DNA of 64,000 nucleotides from Terebella lapidaria (GCA_949152475.1 OX424560.1:41596219-41660218), one strand, 5' to 3'. Shown: positions 12,448 through 21,576, counted from the stretch's first letter. Translations and numbers: made by a program. Notes: generated by a model not told the origin, from the sequence alone.

Positions 12448-12646
12448 CAATCAGATTCAAATGCATTTTTTTTCTAAATAAATTGGGACCAAGGGTCCTG
12501 TAACCTGCCGGTTGTCGTTTTCCTTACAGGTTATTGCTACCCGTCACTACAGGTCAATTCGACTCAGCTTTATCAAGCGCATGTCAATGTTTAGCCGTTT
12601 TTAGTACGCATTATTTGCATTATATTTTGCAACTAATTGTAACGTT

Positions 12647-12706
12647 TGACGCCCGCTACCTAGGGCGTAAGCGCCCCACATCTGAGCACAGTTACGGCGG
12701 GCGTCA
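12647..12706. repeat. Short inverted repeat with 10-bp perfect arms
   Basis: TGACGCCCGC at 12647-12656 is matched by GCGGGCGTCA at 12697-12706, with 40 bp between. It lies in the unannotated DNA just left of the LTR retrotransposon. It may be a relic of a small palindromic element or a chance GC-rich hairpin; no function is claimed. Confidence 0.4.
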
Positions 12707-13099
12707 TAGTTACATAACTACGACCAGGTAGTCCGCCGAACAAGTCGGCTCTCAAGTCACCCGCCCTTATGAAAGTATTGTAACGGTTTTGGGGCGTACC
12801 CAAAGTTTCCCCTAGGTAATTCTATTAGTGTTTTGTGATATTATGGTTGAATAACCGTTTATTAATATGTATATGTGTTTAAAGGTTCATACGGTTCCGT
12901 ATTGTTAATGTTTAAAAGGTTTTCCGTCTCGGAACTTGGTATATTTGTGATGTTGGTAAAGCCGGAGACGGAGCCGGAACCGGAGACGGAACCGGAGACG
13001 GAGTCGGAACAATGGAGTACAAAAACGTAATGACGTTATTTCCGGAAGGTCATGTGATCAGCCTCGTTTTCGGTTTAAAAGGTGACGTGTCAGCCACTG

Positions 13100-13204
13100 A
13101 TTGGTTCTAGAGTGTTTTTAGAAATCCGGAAAATATCAGTGTTTTGGCTGACTATGACGTCACAATAGGTTGGTCACGTGACGTGGGTCTCAGGTTTATA
13201 AAAG
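13100..13204 (+). promoter_or_regulatory. LTR core promoter: CCAAT, CRE, E-box, TATA
   Basis: In order: an inverted CCAAT box (ATTGG, 13100-13104), a perfect CRE (TGACGTCA, 13155-13162), a palindromic E-box (TCACGTGA, 13174-13181) and a TATA box (TATAAAAG, 13197-13204). Transcription would start about 25-30 bp later, near 13228. The 3' LTR keeps the same boxes at 24233-24240, 24242-24249 and 24265-24272. Box order and spacing match the internal block at 20403-20472. Confidence 0.75.
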
Positions 13205-13345
13205 CCCCCGCTTCACAGCGGACGGCGGAGTTGGTGTCCTGACGTCGACCTGCGCAGACCCCTTCTCCCATAGCAGCGTACTCCCTTGTTCCGGATAGAG
13301 TCATCCAGATGATAGCAGTTAAGTCTTCCGACTGTGCACTTGGAA

Positions 13346-13351
13346 AATAAA
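13346..13351 (+). terminator. LTR polyadenylation signal AATAAA
   Basis: AATAAA is followed about 25 bp later by a GT-rich stretch (GAGTTGTTTTTCCGTGTTCG), the usual downstream element. The copy in the 3' LTR (24414-24419) would end the genomic transcript and defines an R region of roughly 140 bp. Confidence 0.65.
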
Positions 13352-14249
13352 CATGAAAACTTCAACCGAGTTGTTTTTCCGTGTTCGTTAGGGAACTGGA
13401 AGTTATAATAAAGTTAGTTCACCGGAAAAGACAGTAATACGGAGTAAAGGGAGATAAGACTACAGTCGGTTAAGACCAAGTTGTAACGACGTCTTAGGGT
13501 GATCCAAGAACCCAGATCACCAAAGAAGGAGACGGAGGTGGAATTCAACGGAGCAACTACGGAGGCGGTATCGGACGGAGCACTTGCAGAGGCGGTACCG
13601 GACGACGGAGTTGCAGAGGCAGTACCTGACGGAGCGGTTGCGGTAACCGGAAGTGAGAGAGCGGTTGCAGTATTCGGAAACGGCAACGTTCCTGGATTCT
13701 TTATTCCAGATGCAACGGAGCAACTACGGAGGCGGTATCGGACGGAGCAGTTGCAGAGGCGGTACCGGACGACGGAGTTGCAGAGGCAGTACCTGACGGA
13801 GCGGTTGCGGTAACCGGAAGTGAGAACACTTCCGAGATACTCCATTTCAGGTGCAGTCGCAGGTTGCGGTGAGGCGGAGCCAACCGGAGCAGTTTGCAGT
13901 GCGGCGGAACCTGGCAGAGCGGTTGCAGTATTCGGAAACGGCAACGTTCCCGGATTCTTTATTCCAGGTGCAGTCGCAGTTTGCAGTAAGGCGGAAAACG
14001 ACGGAGCTGTTGCAGTAAAGCGGTATCCCGACGGTGCAGTTGCAGATTAGCAGTCGGACAACGGTTAAGAGGTCCATTCCAGACCACGCTACCAACCTTA
14101 GAGACTTCTAGCCGGAGTTCAACCGTACAGCAGTAGCAGTTTCCCGGAGTTTTACCGTTTCAGCTCCGGTTAAACAACAACTCACCCACCTCCCTAGAAA
14201 ACCGGTTTATCAAGACGTCACAGAAGGGTGCAAACCCGTTACAACTTTT

Positions 14250-14267
14250 TGGTGGCAGCGGTGGGAT
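14250..14267 (+). other. Primer-binding site, complementary to tRNA-Leu 3' end
   Basis: TGGTGGCAGCGGTGGGAT begins six bases after the LTR. It is the reverse complement of an acceptor end ATCCCACCGCTGCCACCA, which I recognise as the 3' end of animal tRNA-Leu (AAG/UAG type) including the added CCA. All 18 bases pair. Minus-strand DNA synthesis would be primed here. Confidence 0.75.
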
Positions 14268-14277
14268 CATCTGCAGT

Positions 14278-15414
14278 ATGAATACTAGACGGGGCAAATT
14301 GGCGGAACAGCAGCTGAAGACAGCCGTGTCGGACACGGAGCAGCCTGTAGGAGCAGTAGGAGCTGAGCCGTTGCAGATGCCGGTTGCGGAAAAGGAAGCA
14401 GTTCGTCCTGCCGAGCGAAAGCTGTTGCAGCCGGAAATGCAGAAAGCAGTTGCAGAAGAGCCCCTTCGTGTTCCTCAAGGAGTACAGCCTGCAGAGCAGT
14501 TAGCAGAGGCAGAAATTAACTTTCCGGACCAGACTGGCGATCGGGAACCGGATGCGGAACCGGAAGGCGGAGAGAATTTAGTCGACAACCTGACCAGATT
14601 ATTGGCGACCCAAATGGAGGTGTTTCAGCAGCACCTGGCAGTAACCGGAAAGCAGCAGCAGGCAGAAGCAGTACAACAAGCAGCACCAAGGGCAGGAGTA
14701 GCCAGATTAATGACGTACGACGGAACTGATCCGTGGCCGGAGTATGAGGCTCACCTCCTTGAATACGCTCGGTACTACCGTTGGACAGCAGAGGAAAAGG
14801 CGCTGAACTTATGTGTCAGTTTGAGGGGTAACGCCCGCAGCATACTACTGGATCTGTCCGCGGAGCAGAGACGCAGCTTTGATACGGTTGTGGCGGCATT
14901 AAAACAGCAGTTTTGTCCGGGGGAGAAAACATTTGTTTTTCAGGCGGAATTGCAGACACGGAAATTGCAGCCGGAGGAGGAGCTGTCCGAGCTGGCCAGA
15001 GACATACGGAGCAAGACGCGGCTAGCTTACCCAAAAGCAGATCCGGCAACAACAGAAGTGCTCATGAAGATGCATTTCTGCAACAGTCTGACTAACCGAG
15101 ATATGCGGTTGTCGGTATTGAAAAGCCACCTGGAAACGCTGTCGCAGGCCCTGGCTTTCGCTACCGAGTATGAGAGTATTATGAAGACGGACAACAGCAG
15201 ACCAGCGGAGCGACACCGGACGAGGCAGCTGAACACGGAGCCGGAGTGGAGCCAGCAGGTGAACGAATTGCGGAAGCAAGCCGAGCAGACTCAGCAGCAG
15301 TTGGCGGATCTGATGACTCAGGTCAAGGAAGCGGTTAGCCGGCAGCAGCAGCAGCGCAGTTCCCGAGCGGATTTAGAATGCTTCATCTGTGGCCGGAAAG
15401 GGCATTTTGCCTGA
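14278..15414 (+). CDS. gag: Gag polyprotein (capsid and interrupted nucleocapsid)
   Basis: This is the structural protein of the retrotransposon particle, 378 codons from ATG. Residues 1-110 are charged and Glu/Ala/Gln-rich. About residues 140-300 form the retrotransposon Gag capsid region (marks: TYDGTDPWPEYEAHL, LRGNAR, VVAALKQQF, LARDIRSK). A Gln-rich helical stretch follows. The C-terminus begins a CCHC zinc knuckle with C368, C371 and H376. A TGA at codon 379 interrupts the knuckle, and the final Cys of the CX2CX4HX4C pattern is the second codon after the stop. The change fits deamination of a CGA codon, or possible readthrough. After the TGA the same frame stays open to a TAG at 15553 through a poly-Gln region. 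Confidence 0.85.
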   Translation: MNTRRGKLAEQQLKTAVSDTEQPVGAVGAEPLQMPVAEKEAVRPAERKLLQPEMQKAVAEEPLRVPQGVQPAEQLAEAEINFPDQTGDREPDAEPEGGENLVDNLTRLLATQMEVFQQHLAVTGKQQQAEAVQQAAPRAGVARLMTYDGTDPWPEYEAHLLEYARYYRWTAEEKALNLCVSLRGNARSILLDLSAEQRRSFDTVVAALKQQFCPGEKTFVFQAELQTRKLQPEEELSELARDIRSKTRLAYPKADPATTEVLMKMHFCNSLTNRDMRLSVLKSHLETLSQALAFATEYESIMKTDNSRPAERHRTRQLNTEPEWSQQVNELRKQAEQTQQQLADLMTQVKEAVSRQQQQRSSRADLECFICGRKGHFA

Positions 15415-15617
15415 GACTGTAGGCAGCCGAAGCAGCAGCAGCAGCAGCGTCAACCACAACAGCAGCAGTCGCCGCGACAACAGCAGCAGCAGCAGCCGCA
15501 GCAGCAACAACAACTGCAGCAGCCACGACAGCAGCAGCAGCAGCCGGAAAACTAGAGCGGGTCGCGGAAAAGGGGAAATCCGGGACCCGGAAGAGAGGAC
15601 ACCCCCATAACCGGCAG

Positions 15618-17954
15618 GTGGTTCACGGACCCGGTCCCAGGGGCGAGGTGGGCATGTGTGTGACAGCCAGAGTATGCGGAGAGCCAGTAACGCTGATAAT
15701 CGACACCGGCAGCACTGTCACAATGCTCAACCTACAAACCTGGGAACGGATCCGGAAGCCCGGTATGAAGCTGAAGCGGTCGCCGATTCGTCTTTCAATG
15801 GTTGACGGAAGTAACATACGGACGCATGGCCGGAAAGAACTCCCACTCAACATCGCAGGAGTAGCTGAGACCGTGACGTTTGAGATTGCAGACTGTGAAG
15901 ACGAAGGAATACTGGGAATGGATTTCATCCGTTCCCGGATATCCGGCATAAATTTCGACCGAATGACCATGCAGATGGGCAGCCAGGAGGTGTTCCTCAC
16001 CATGTTCGAGCAGACCAGGGAGCCGTTTCCGATCAACGCTGTAGCAGATTACCAAATTCCGCCGGAAACGGAACAGCTGATAATAGGACAAGCAGAGAAC
16101 GTCTGGGAAGCAGAAGGAGTACTAGAAATGCCACAGGAGCCTACTGAGAAAAGACCTTGGCTGATCGGGAGAACTTTATCCCGGATAAGGCAAGGAACAG
16201 TCCCGGTTCGAGTGATCAATGTGTTGGCGGAGCCGGTTATCATCAAGAAAGGAGCGCAGTTGGCGACCATGACCACCTTAGCAGCCGGTTGCAGTGTTGT
16301 GCCGTTGGCGGAGCGGAGCAGGAAGGTGCAGATTTCCACGGAGTCGGAGGCCGGGCGGAATTGGAGCGGGTACGAGAAGCTGCGGCAGTTAGCAGAGCAG
16401 ACCCAGGATGCAGTGCCGAGTCATTTCCGCGAGAGAGTAACCGACCTCCTATTTCGGAATAAGCCGACCTTCAGTAATGATGCCGGAGAACTGGGGCAGA
16501 CCAACGAGGTACAACATCAGATAAACACGGGCAGTCACCGGCCGATTAAGCAGCCAACCAGACGAATTCCGCCAGACAAGAGAGAGCTGGTGAGCAGTCT
16601 GATTCAGGAGATGAAAGACAAGAACGTCATTGAAGAAAGTAGCAGTCTGTGGGCTTCCCCGATTGTCCTCGTGAAGAAAAAGGATGGGACCACCCGGTTC
16701 TGTGTCGATTACCGGCGGTTAAATGCAGTCACGGAGAAAGATGCTTATCCGTTGCCGAGAATAGACGACACCATAGCAGCCTGTGCAGACGCCAAATGGT
16801 TCTCCACTCTCGACCTGACCAGTGGCTACTGGCAGGTCGGGATGGATGAAGACGCCCGGAAAAAGTCGGCCTTCTGTGTTCCTGGCGGCCTTTACCAGTT
16901 CAAAGTCATGAGTTTCGGCTTGTGCAATGCTCCGGGTACGTTCGAGCGGTTGATGGAGAAGGTGCTAGGCGGATTGTCCTGGAAGACCTGCCTCATATAT
17001 CTGGACGACATCATAGTCTACAGCAAGACCCTGGAGGATCACATCCGTGATCTTCAGGAGGTGTTCAGCAAGCTGAGAGAGGCAGACCTAAAAGTCAAAC
17101 CGTCAAAATGCAAGTTCTTCCAGCCGGAGGTGTCTTTCCTAGGTCACATAGTCGGCAGAGACGGTATCCGCACCGACCCGGCAAAAACGGAGGCAGTATG
17201 GAAGTGGCGGACACCCACCAACCTGACGGAGCTGCGCAGTTTTCTGGGACTTTGCTCCTATTACCGGAAGTTCGTGCCGAAGTTCTCCGAGATTGCAGCG
17301 CCGCTGAATCACTTGACGGAAAAAGGGGTGCAGTTCCGGTGGCAGACGGAGCAAGAGCAGGCATTTGCAGAGCTGAAGAACCGCCTAGTATCGGCACCGA
17401 TACTCGGGTACCCTAGGGAGCAAGGCCGATATATCCTGGACACGGACGCCAGTGACACCGGGCTGGGAGCAGTACTGTCACAGAAGCAGGGCAACCAGGA
17501 GCGAGTGATAACCTACTTGAGCCGCAGCCTAACCAAAGAAGAACGGAGATACTGTGTCACCCGGAAGGAGCTCCTGGCGGTTGTGTTTGCGGTACAGAAG
17601 AATAAGCAGTACTTGCTGGGACGACACTTCCTTCTTCGCACAGATCATGGCAGCCTTACCTGGCTTATGAATTTCAAGGAGCCCCAGGGGCAGGTAGCCC
17701 GGTGGATTGAGCTCCTGAGTGAGTTTCATTTCGACATCGAACATCGTCCGGGGCGAATCCATAATAACGTGGATGCCTTGTCCAGATCCCCATGCAGCCA
17801 ATGCGGAAAAATCGACTGGAAACAAGCCAAGATAGACGCCTGGAACTACGGAGAAAGGATCCGGCAGACACGAAGTGAAGAAACTCCTCAGCCCAAGCCA
17901 AGGAAGGGGGGACGCCGGAAGCGGTCACGGAGATCGGGCGAGAAGCAGAAATGA
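15618..17954 (+). CDS. pol: Pol part 1: aspartic protease, reverse transcriptase, RNase H
   Basis: The frame is open from 15423 and its first plausible domain residues begin near 15618, so the true N-terminus is uncertain. Counting from 15618, the protease active site DTGS is at about residue 29. RT spans about residues 330-510, with WASPIVLVKKKDG, the LDLTSGYWQV motif and the catalytic YLDD near residues 461-464. RNase H spans about 600-720, with DTDASDTGLGAV, RKELLAVV and TDHGSL. The frame is -1 relative to gag and overlaps gag's extended frame over a CAG-rich stretch at 15423-15553, where slippage could join them. It ends at TGA 17952-17954, before the integrase, unlike the usual single PR-RT-RH-IN frame. 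ATG of the next small frame overlaps this stop (ATGA). Confidence 0.92.
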   Translation: MVHGPGPRGEVGMCVTARVCGEPVTLIIDTGSTVTMLNLQTWERIRKPGMKLKRSPIRLSMVDGSNIRTHGRKELPLNIAGVAETVTFEIADCEDEGILGMDFIRSRISGINFDRMTMQMGSQEVFLTMFEQTREPFPINAVADYQIPPETEQLIIGQAENVWEAEGVLEMPQEPTEKRPWLIGRTLSRIRQGTVPVRVINVLAEPVIIKKGAQLATMTTLAAGCSVVPLAERSRKVQISTESEAGRNWSGYEKLRQLAEQTQDAVPSHFRERVTDLLFRNKPTFSNDAGELGQTNEVQHQINTGSHRPIKQPTRRIPPDKRELVSSLIQEMKDKNVIEESSSLWASPIVLVKKKDGTTRFCVDYRRLNAVTEKDAYPLPRIDDTIAACADAKWFSTLDLTSGYWQVGMDEDARKKSAFCVPGGLYQFKVMSFGLCNAPGTFERLMEKVLGGLSWKTCLIYLDDIIVYSKTLEDHIRDLQEVFSKLREADLKVKPSKCKFFQPEVSFLGHIVGRDGIRTDPAKTEAVWKWRTPTNLTELRSFLGLCSYYRKFVPKFSEIAAPLNHLTEKGVQFRWQTEQEQAFAELKNRLVSAPILGYPREQGRYILDTDASDTGLGAVLSQKQGNQERVITYLSRSLTKEERRYCVTRKELLAVVFAVQKNKQYLLGRHFLLRTDHGSLTWLMNFKEPQGQVARWIELLSEFHFDIEHRPGRIHNNVDALSRSPCSQCGKIDWKQAKIDAWNYGERIRQTRSEETPQPKPRKGGRRKRSRRSGEKQK

Positions 17955-18211
17955 CGGAGGAAGCAGTCCCAAGGAAGGCGGTTGCAGTAGCAGAGAAAGC
18001 AGCGTCCCGGAAGCCGGTTGCGGTGACGGAGGAAGCAGCGTCCCGGAAGCCGGTTGCGGTTGCAGTAGCGGAGAAAGAAGCGTCCCGGAAGCCGGTTGCG
18101 GTTGCGGTGACGGAGAAAGCAGCGTCCCGGAAGCCGGTTGCGGTTGCGGTAACGGAGAAGGCAGTTCCAGGAAAAGCGGATGCGGTTGCAGAGCAGATTA
18201 GGCATGGCTGA
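17951..18211 (+). CDS. Small repeat-coded frame between RNase H and integrase
   Basis: These 86 codons are built from five near-repeats of about 36-45 bp (KAASRKPVAVAV-type repeats). The ATG overlaps the RT frame's stop as ATGA, and the end overlaps the internal integrase ATG at 18204 (ATGGCTGA). The arrangement would allow termination-reinitiation from RT frame to small frame to integrase. Alternatively the repeat expanded and broke a once continuous pol frame. I do not recognise a domain. The tandem structure and the Lys/Val/Ala bias suggest a low-complexity linker. Confidence 0.4.
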   Translation: MTEEAVPRKAVAVAEKAASRKPVAVTEEAASRKPVAVAVAEKEASRKPVAVAVTEKAASRKPVAVAVTEKAVPGKADAVAEQIRHG

Positions 18212-19655
18212 GAATGCGGACCAGGATACTGTGTTGGGGCAGAAATATCGACCAGATGATTTGCGGAGAATGCAGCAAGCAGAACCTTGGTACCCTCTGG
18301 TGACGTCGCTGATCGACGGGGGCGGTACAGCTGGCAGTGCAGACTTTTCCAGCATGAGCAGCGAGGAGAAAGTGCTGTACGGGATGCGGAAGACCTTGCT
18401 GAAAGTCGACGGAGTAGTCTACCGGAAATGGAAAACGGCAGAAGGAACCAGCCGAATGCAGTTAATAACCCCGAAGGAGCTGAGACAGGAGATTTTCCGT
18501 CTGGCCCATCAGAGCCGGACGGGAGGACACCTCGGAAGCAGAAGGATGGCGGCTAGCATTCGGAGGCGGTATTTCTGGCCGGCTATGATGCGGGACATAA
18601 AGCAGTGGGTGCTGAGCTGTGACAAATGTGCGTCAAGAAGTATGCAGAACCTGAGACGATCTCCGATGCAGAAATACCGGGTTGGAGCGCCCATGGAGAG
18701 GGTGGCTATGGACGTGATGGGTCCATTACCTAAATCCACCCGGGGGAACCGGTACATCTTAGTAATCGGTGATTACTTCACCAAGTGGGTAGAGGCTTAC
18801 CCGATGCCGAATCAGGAAGCGGTGACGGTTGCGGACATATTCGTCAACCAGTTTGCAGTGCGGTACGGTATCCCGATGGAGATACACACCGACCAAGGCA
18901 GAAATTTCGAGTCCGACTTGCTGAGAAATGTTTGCAGAATCCTGGGGATTCACAAGACACGGACAACCGCTTTCCGACCTCAGTCGGACGGTTTCATTGA
19001 GCGATTCAACCGGACGCTGCAGCAAATCCTGAGCCTGTACGTAAGCGAGCGGCAGACCAACTGGGATCAGCTAGTACCGTTGGCGATGGCAGCTTACCGG
19101 AGTACCCTGCAAGAGACAACCGGGCAGAGCCCCAATTTTCTGATGCTGGGCAGAGAAGTCAACACTCCGGTAGAGTTACTGATTGGCAGGCCGCCGGGCG
19201 AATCGACAGCAGAAGTAACAGAGTATGGCAGTCAGCTCCGGGAGCGACTAGAAGCAGTATACAAGGCGGTTCGAGCGAAATCTGGCAGAGAGATGGAACG
19301 GCAGAAGAAGCTGTACGACCGGAGGAAGGTCGACAATCAGTTCCAGCCAGGAGACCGAGTGTGGATGGCGGTCAAAACACGGAAGAAGGGCAAGGCACCC
19401 AAGTTGCAGAGGAAGTGGAGCGGTCCAAAGCTAGTGCTGAGCAGATTTACCGACGTGACCTACGAGATTGTAGAGAGTGAAACTCGGCAGAAGGTGGTTC
19501 ACTTCGATTTGCTGAAACCGTATAATGGTGTCAAGCATCCGAGATGGATGAAGCGGAGAATGGCGGATTGCTGGAGGCAGACGGAGCCGCCGAAGCAGAG
19601 TAGCGTTCCGGAGACGGAACAGACGGTCTCTGAGTCGGATACGGACTCGGAGTAA
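18180..19655 (+). CDS. pol: Pol part 2: integrase
   Basis: The integrase inserts the cDNA into host chromosomes. It is in the same reading frame as the RT part but separated from it by several stops. ATGs at 18180 and 18204 are both possible starts. An N-terminal zinc domain (HQSRTGGHLG, then CDKC) is followed by the catalytic core with D178, D238 and E274 (MDVMGPLP, HTDQGRNF, FIERFNR), a DD(35)E spacing. A C-terminal GPY/F-like segment is present (WSGPKLVL...TYEIV). No chromodomain is seen. The tail is acidic and Ser/Thr-rich. Confidence 0.92.
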   Translation: MRLQSRLGMAENADQDTVLGQKYRPDDLRRMQQAEPWYPLVTSLIDGGGTAGSADFSSMSSEEKVLYGMRKTLLKVDGVVYRKWKTAEGTSRMQLITPKELRQEIFRLAHQSRTGGHLGSRRMAASIRRRYFWPAMMRDIKQWVLSCDKCASRSMQNLRRSPMQKYRVGAPMERVAMDVMGPLPKSTRGNRYILVIGDYFTKWVEAYPMPNQEAVTVADIFVNQFAVRYGIPMEIHTDQGRNFESDLLRNVCRILGIHKTRTTAFRPQSDGFIERFNRTLQQILSLYVSERQTNWDQLVPLAMAAYRSTLQETTGQSPNFLMLGREVNTPVELLIGRPPGESTAEVTEYGSQLRERLEAVYKAVRAKSGREMERQKKLYDRRKVDNQFQPGDRVWMAVKTRKKGKAPKLQRKWSGPKLVLSRFTDVTYEIVESETRQKVVHFDLLKPYNGVKHPRWMKRRMADCWRQTEPPKQSSVPETEQTVSESDTDSE

Positions 19656-20402
19656 AGCGGCAAAAGACGCAGAAATATGAGAAGACGGAGTGAGCTGTAG
19701 AGCGGGAGAAGGAGATAGCTGAGACCCTGGTAAAACGTTGAGTTCCGGCAGAGAGCGACCGCAAGAAGTCGGAGCAGTGAGCAAGTGCTGGTTCCGGAAA
19801 CAGGGCGGAGAAAGGAAGCAGAGCGGAAAGCGGTGCAGAGACCGGATAGAGACATCCTAGAGGTTCTGACTGGGTTGAGCGCATAGTCAACCAGTCCAGG
19901 GTAGCGGCCAGGGGTCCGGAAGAACCTGGGTTAGCGGTCTAGTATCTCCAGAGAAGCAGCTACACGTCTTCCGTATTCAGAGAATTAAGACGGAAAAGTT
20001 TTCCGGCTGTAGACATCCAACCGGAGTTTCCACTTAGCAGAGACAGTAAACCGACTGCAGATTGACAGAAACGGAGAAACATCACCCCAGATAGGAAGGC
20101 GCCTCCTTCTGGACAGAATGTATGCAGTTTCCAGTGTCGACAAGCAGTAATACCAGTGAGCAGATATGCAGCTGACGAAGCAGTACAGATGGCGGAAACG
20201 CCCAACTTGCAGTCAGATGTTCGTCTGGCAGGCAGATTCAACTGGCTGAGACTCTATTCAACCCTCCTGATGGCAGAGATACTTCAAAATTGCAGATACT
20301 TCGCTCGGAGAAGCAGTTGAAAGGGAGCCGGAAAAACCCGGAGAATCCGGTTGAGCCGGAGACGGACACCTCTCGATTAACGGTTGAGTTTTTGCATAAT
20401 TG
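19656..20402. other. Non-coding spacer inside the retrotransposon
   Basis: No credible frame occurs between the integrase stop and the first internal promoter block. The sequence keeps the purine-rich, GGAG/GCAG-rich style of the element. There is no envelope-like ORF (no signal peptide or membrane span) here. Confidence 0.6.
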
Positions 20403-20472
20403 TGACGTCACTCCTGAGGCAGCCAATCAGCGTGGAGCTTTTCAAGTCACGTGAGCAGAAAGGGTATAAAAG
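20403..20472 (+). promoter_or_regulatory. Internal promoter block 1: CRE, CCAAT, E-box, TATA
   Basis: TGACGTCA (20403-20410), CCAAT (20423-20427), TCACGTGA (20447-20454) and TATAAAAG (20465-20472) occur within 70 bp. The E-box to TATA spacing resembles that of the LTR promoter. The start of transcription would be near 20500, giving a 5' UTR of about 200 bp before the zinc-finger ORF at 20709. The call rests on motif content only. Confidence 0.6.
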
Positions 20473-20708
20473 GGCCTTGAAATCGGGCTCTGAGAGCAGT
20501 TGAAGAGCAGACCTCGAGCTGTGCACATCGCTGTTAAAGTTTGGCGGAATCGAATCAAGTCCAGCATTTTCCGGCAGCGGCAGATTTTGCAGTGAAAAAC
20601 GACTAAGTGTTTCCCGGAAGACCACCAGTCAGGAGAAGCGGTGCAGCAGAAGCGGTGCAGTAAAAGCGGTGCAGTAGATCGACAACTTCAGTTTCCCGGC
20701 TTTCCGGA

Positions 20709-21374
20709 ATGGCCTACTCGGCGTTCCTTGGAAGACAAGATCGCGGCCGGAGCAGAGATTGGGCAAGCCCTCAGCCCCTGGATTATAGCCGGCTGTGTAA
20801 GCGGTGTGACCGGATGTTCGAGAGTGAGACGGACAGGAGACGGCATGTGTGCCCAACCCAGAGGTATCATTGCTGTTTGTGTGCCTTCTACGGCAACCGG
20901 GCGAACGACCTTAGGCGGCATCTCCGGGAGATGCACGGCTGGAAGTACCCTTCCGGGAACCGTCCTCCTCAGGACGAGGCAACCCTCAACCATGTGGGAA
21001 CCTTCGATTCGGCCTGGCGGGGAACAGCAACGCAGTCCCGGCGGAAGCGGTTCCGGAGATTCTGCACACAGTCTCCCAGGGAGAAACCAGTTCCGGAGAC
21101 TTATGCGGACCAGCTTCCGTTCGGACCTGACTGGGATGCCGGGGCAGCCGCCCCCATCGGACAACCGGAGCAGTTAGATCTACCGGAATGGGCCCCGGAC
21201 CCGCAGGGCTGTCTCCGGGCCGCCGAAGAAGACCAAGCGGAGGATTGGGAGGCGGAAATCCGTGCCAGAGAATACCGGCCTCCATCTCCCACCTCGGAAC
21301 CAGAGACGGATGAGTCGGAGTATGTGACGGCAGATGAGGAATCCTGGACGGAAGCGAAGGCAGTGTGGCAGTAG
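20709..21374 (+). CDS. Accessory ORF 3: two-finger zinc protein
   Basis: 221 codons from ATG, downstream of the internal promoter block. The N-terminal third has a first finger-like motif with C30, C33, H46 and C48 (CX2CX12HXC) and a classical C2H2 finger with C55, C58, H71 and H76 (CX2CX12HX4H). The rest is acidic, with Pro-, Trp- and Glu-rich stretches (for example EPETDESEYVTADEESW), reminiscent of an activation region. No membrane span or enzyme motif is seen. It lies after integrase, where retroviruses place env or regulatory genes. A role in nucleic-acid binding or regulation of the element is an inference. The pairing with ORF 4 suggests the two came from one duplicated cassette. Confidence 0.7.
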   Translation: MAYSAFLGRQDRGRSRDWASPQPLDYSRLCKRCDRMFESETDRRRHVCPTQRYHCCLCAFYGNRANDLRRHLREMHGWKYPSGNRPPQDEATLNHVGTFDSAWRGTATQSRRKRFRRFCTQSPREKPVPETYADQLPFGPDWDAGAAAPIGQPEQLDLPEWAPDPQGCLRAAEEDQAEDWEAEIRAREYRPPSPTSEPETDESEYVTADEESWTEAKAVWQ

Positions 21375-21499
21375 CGGAGGCAGATGGCAGTGTGGCAGTA
21401 GCAGAGGCAGATGGCAGTGTAGCGGTAGACGGAGGCGGTTGGCAGTTTGGCGGAGACGGAGAAGAAAGAGCGGTGGCAGATAGCAGCAACAACAACACG

Positions 21500-21529
<30 letters not shown>
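21500..21529 (+). repeat. Run of 30 A between the two accessory cassettes
   Basis: Thirty consecutive A lie about 125 bp after the ORF 3 stop and 48 bp before the second promoter block. No AATAAA precedes the run closely. It may be a slippage-expanded tract or the poly(A) remnant of a captured transcript. Confidence 0.9.
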
Positions 21530-21531
<2 letters not shown>

Positions 21532-21576
21532 ATTTATCCAAGAAGACCACCAGGAGGAGTTGCAGTTGCTGAGCAG

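Larger units (their letters stand above)
12779..14243 (+). repeat. 5' LTR (1465 bp)
   Basis: The LTR runs from TGTAACGG to CCGTTACA. The promoter boxes at 13100-13204 and the AATAAA at 13346 divide it into a U3 of about 450 bp, an R of about 140 bp and a very long U5 of about 870 bp. The U5 is purine-rich and full of GGAGCAGTTGCAG-like words that keep low-complexity Val/Ala-rich frames open; none looks like a real protein. The 5' LTR is 159 bp longer than the 3' LTR. This is explained by a tandem duplication of about 167 bp (copies starting near 13546 and 13713), less a few small indels. Confidence 0.93.

Noticed and set aside
13499-14095. Val/Ala-rich frames on both strands of the LTRs
   Set aside because: They come from purine-rich repeat words in U5, recur in both LTRs and in several frames at once, and have no domain features.
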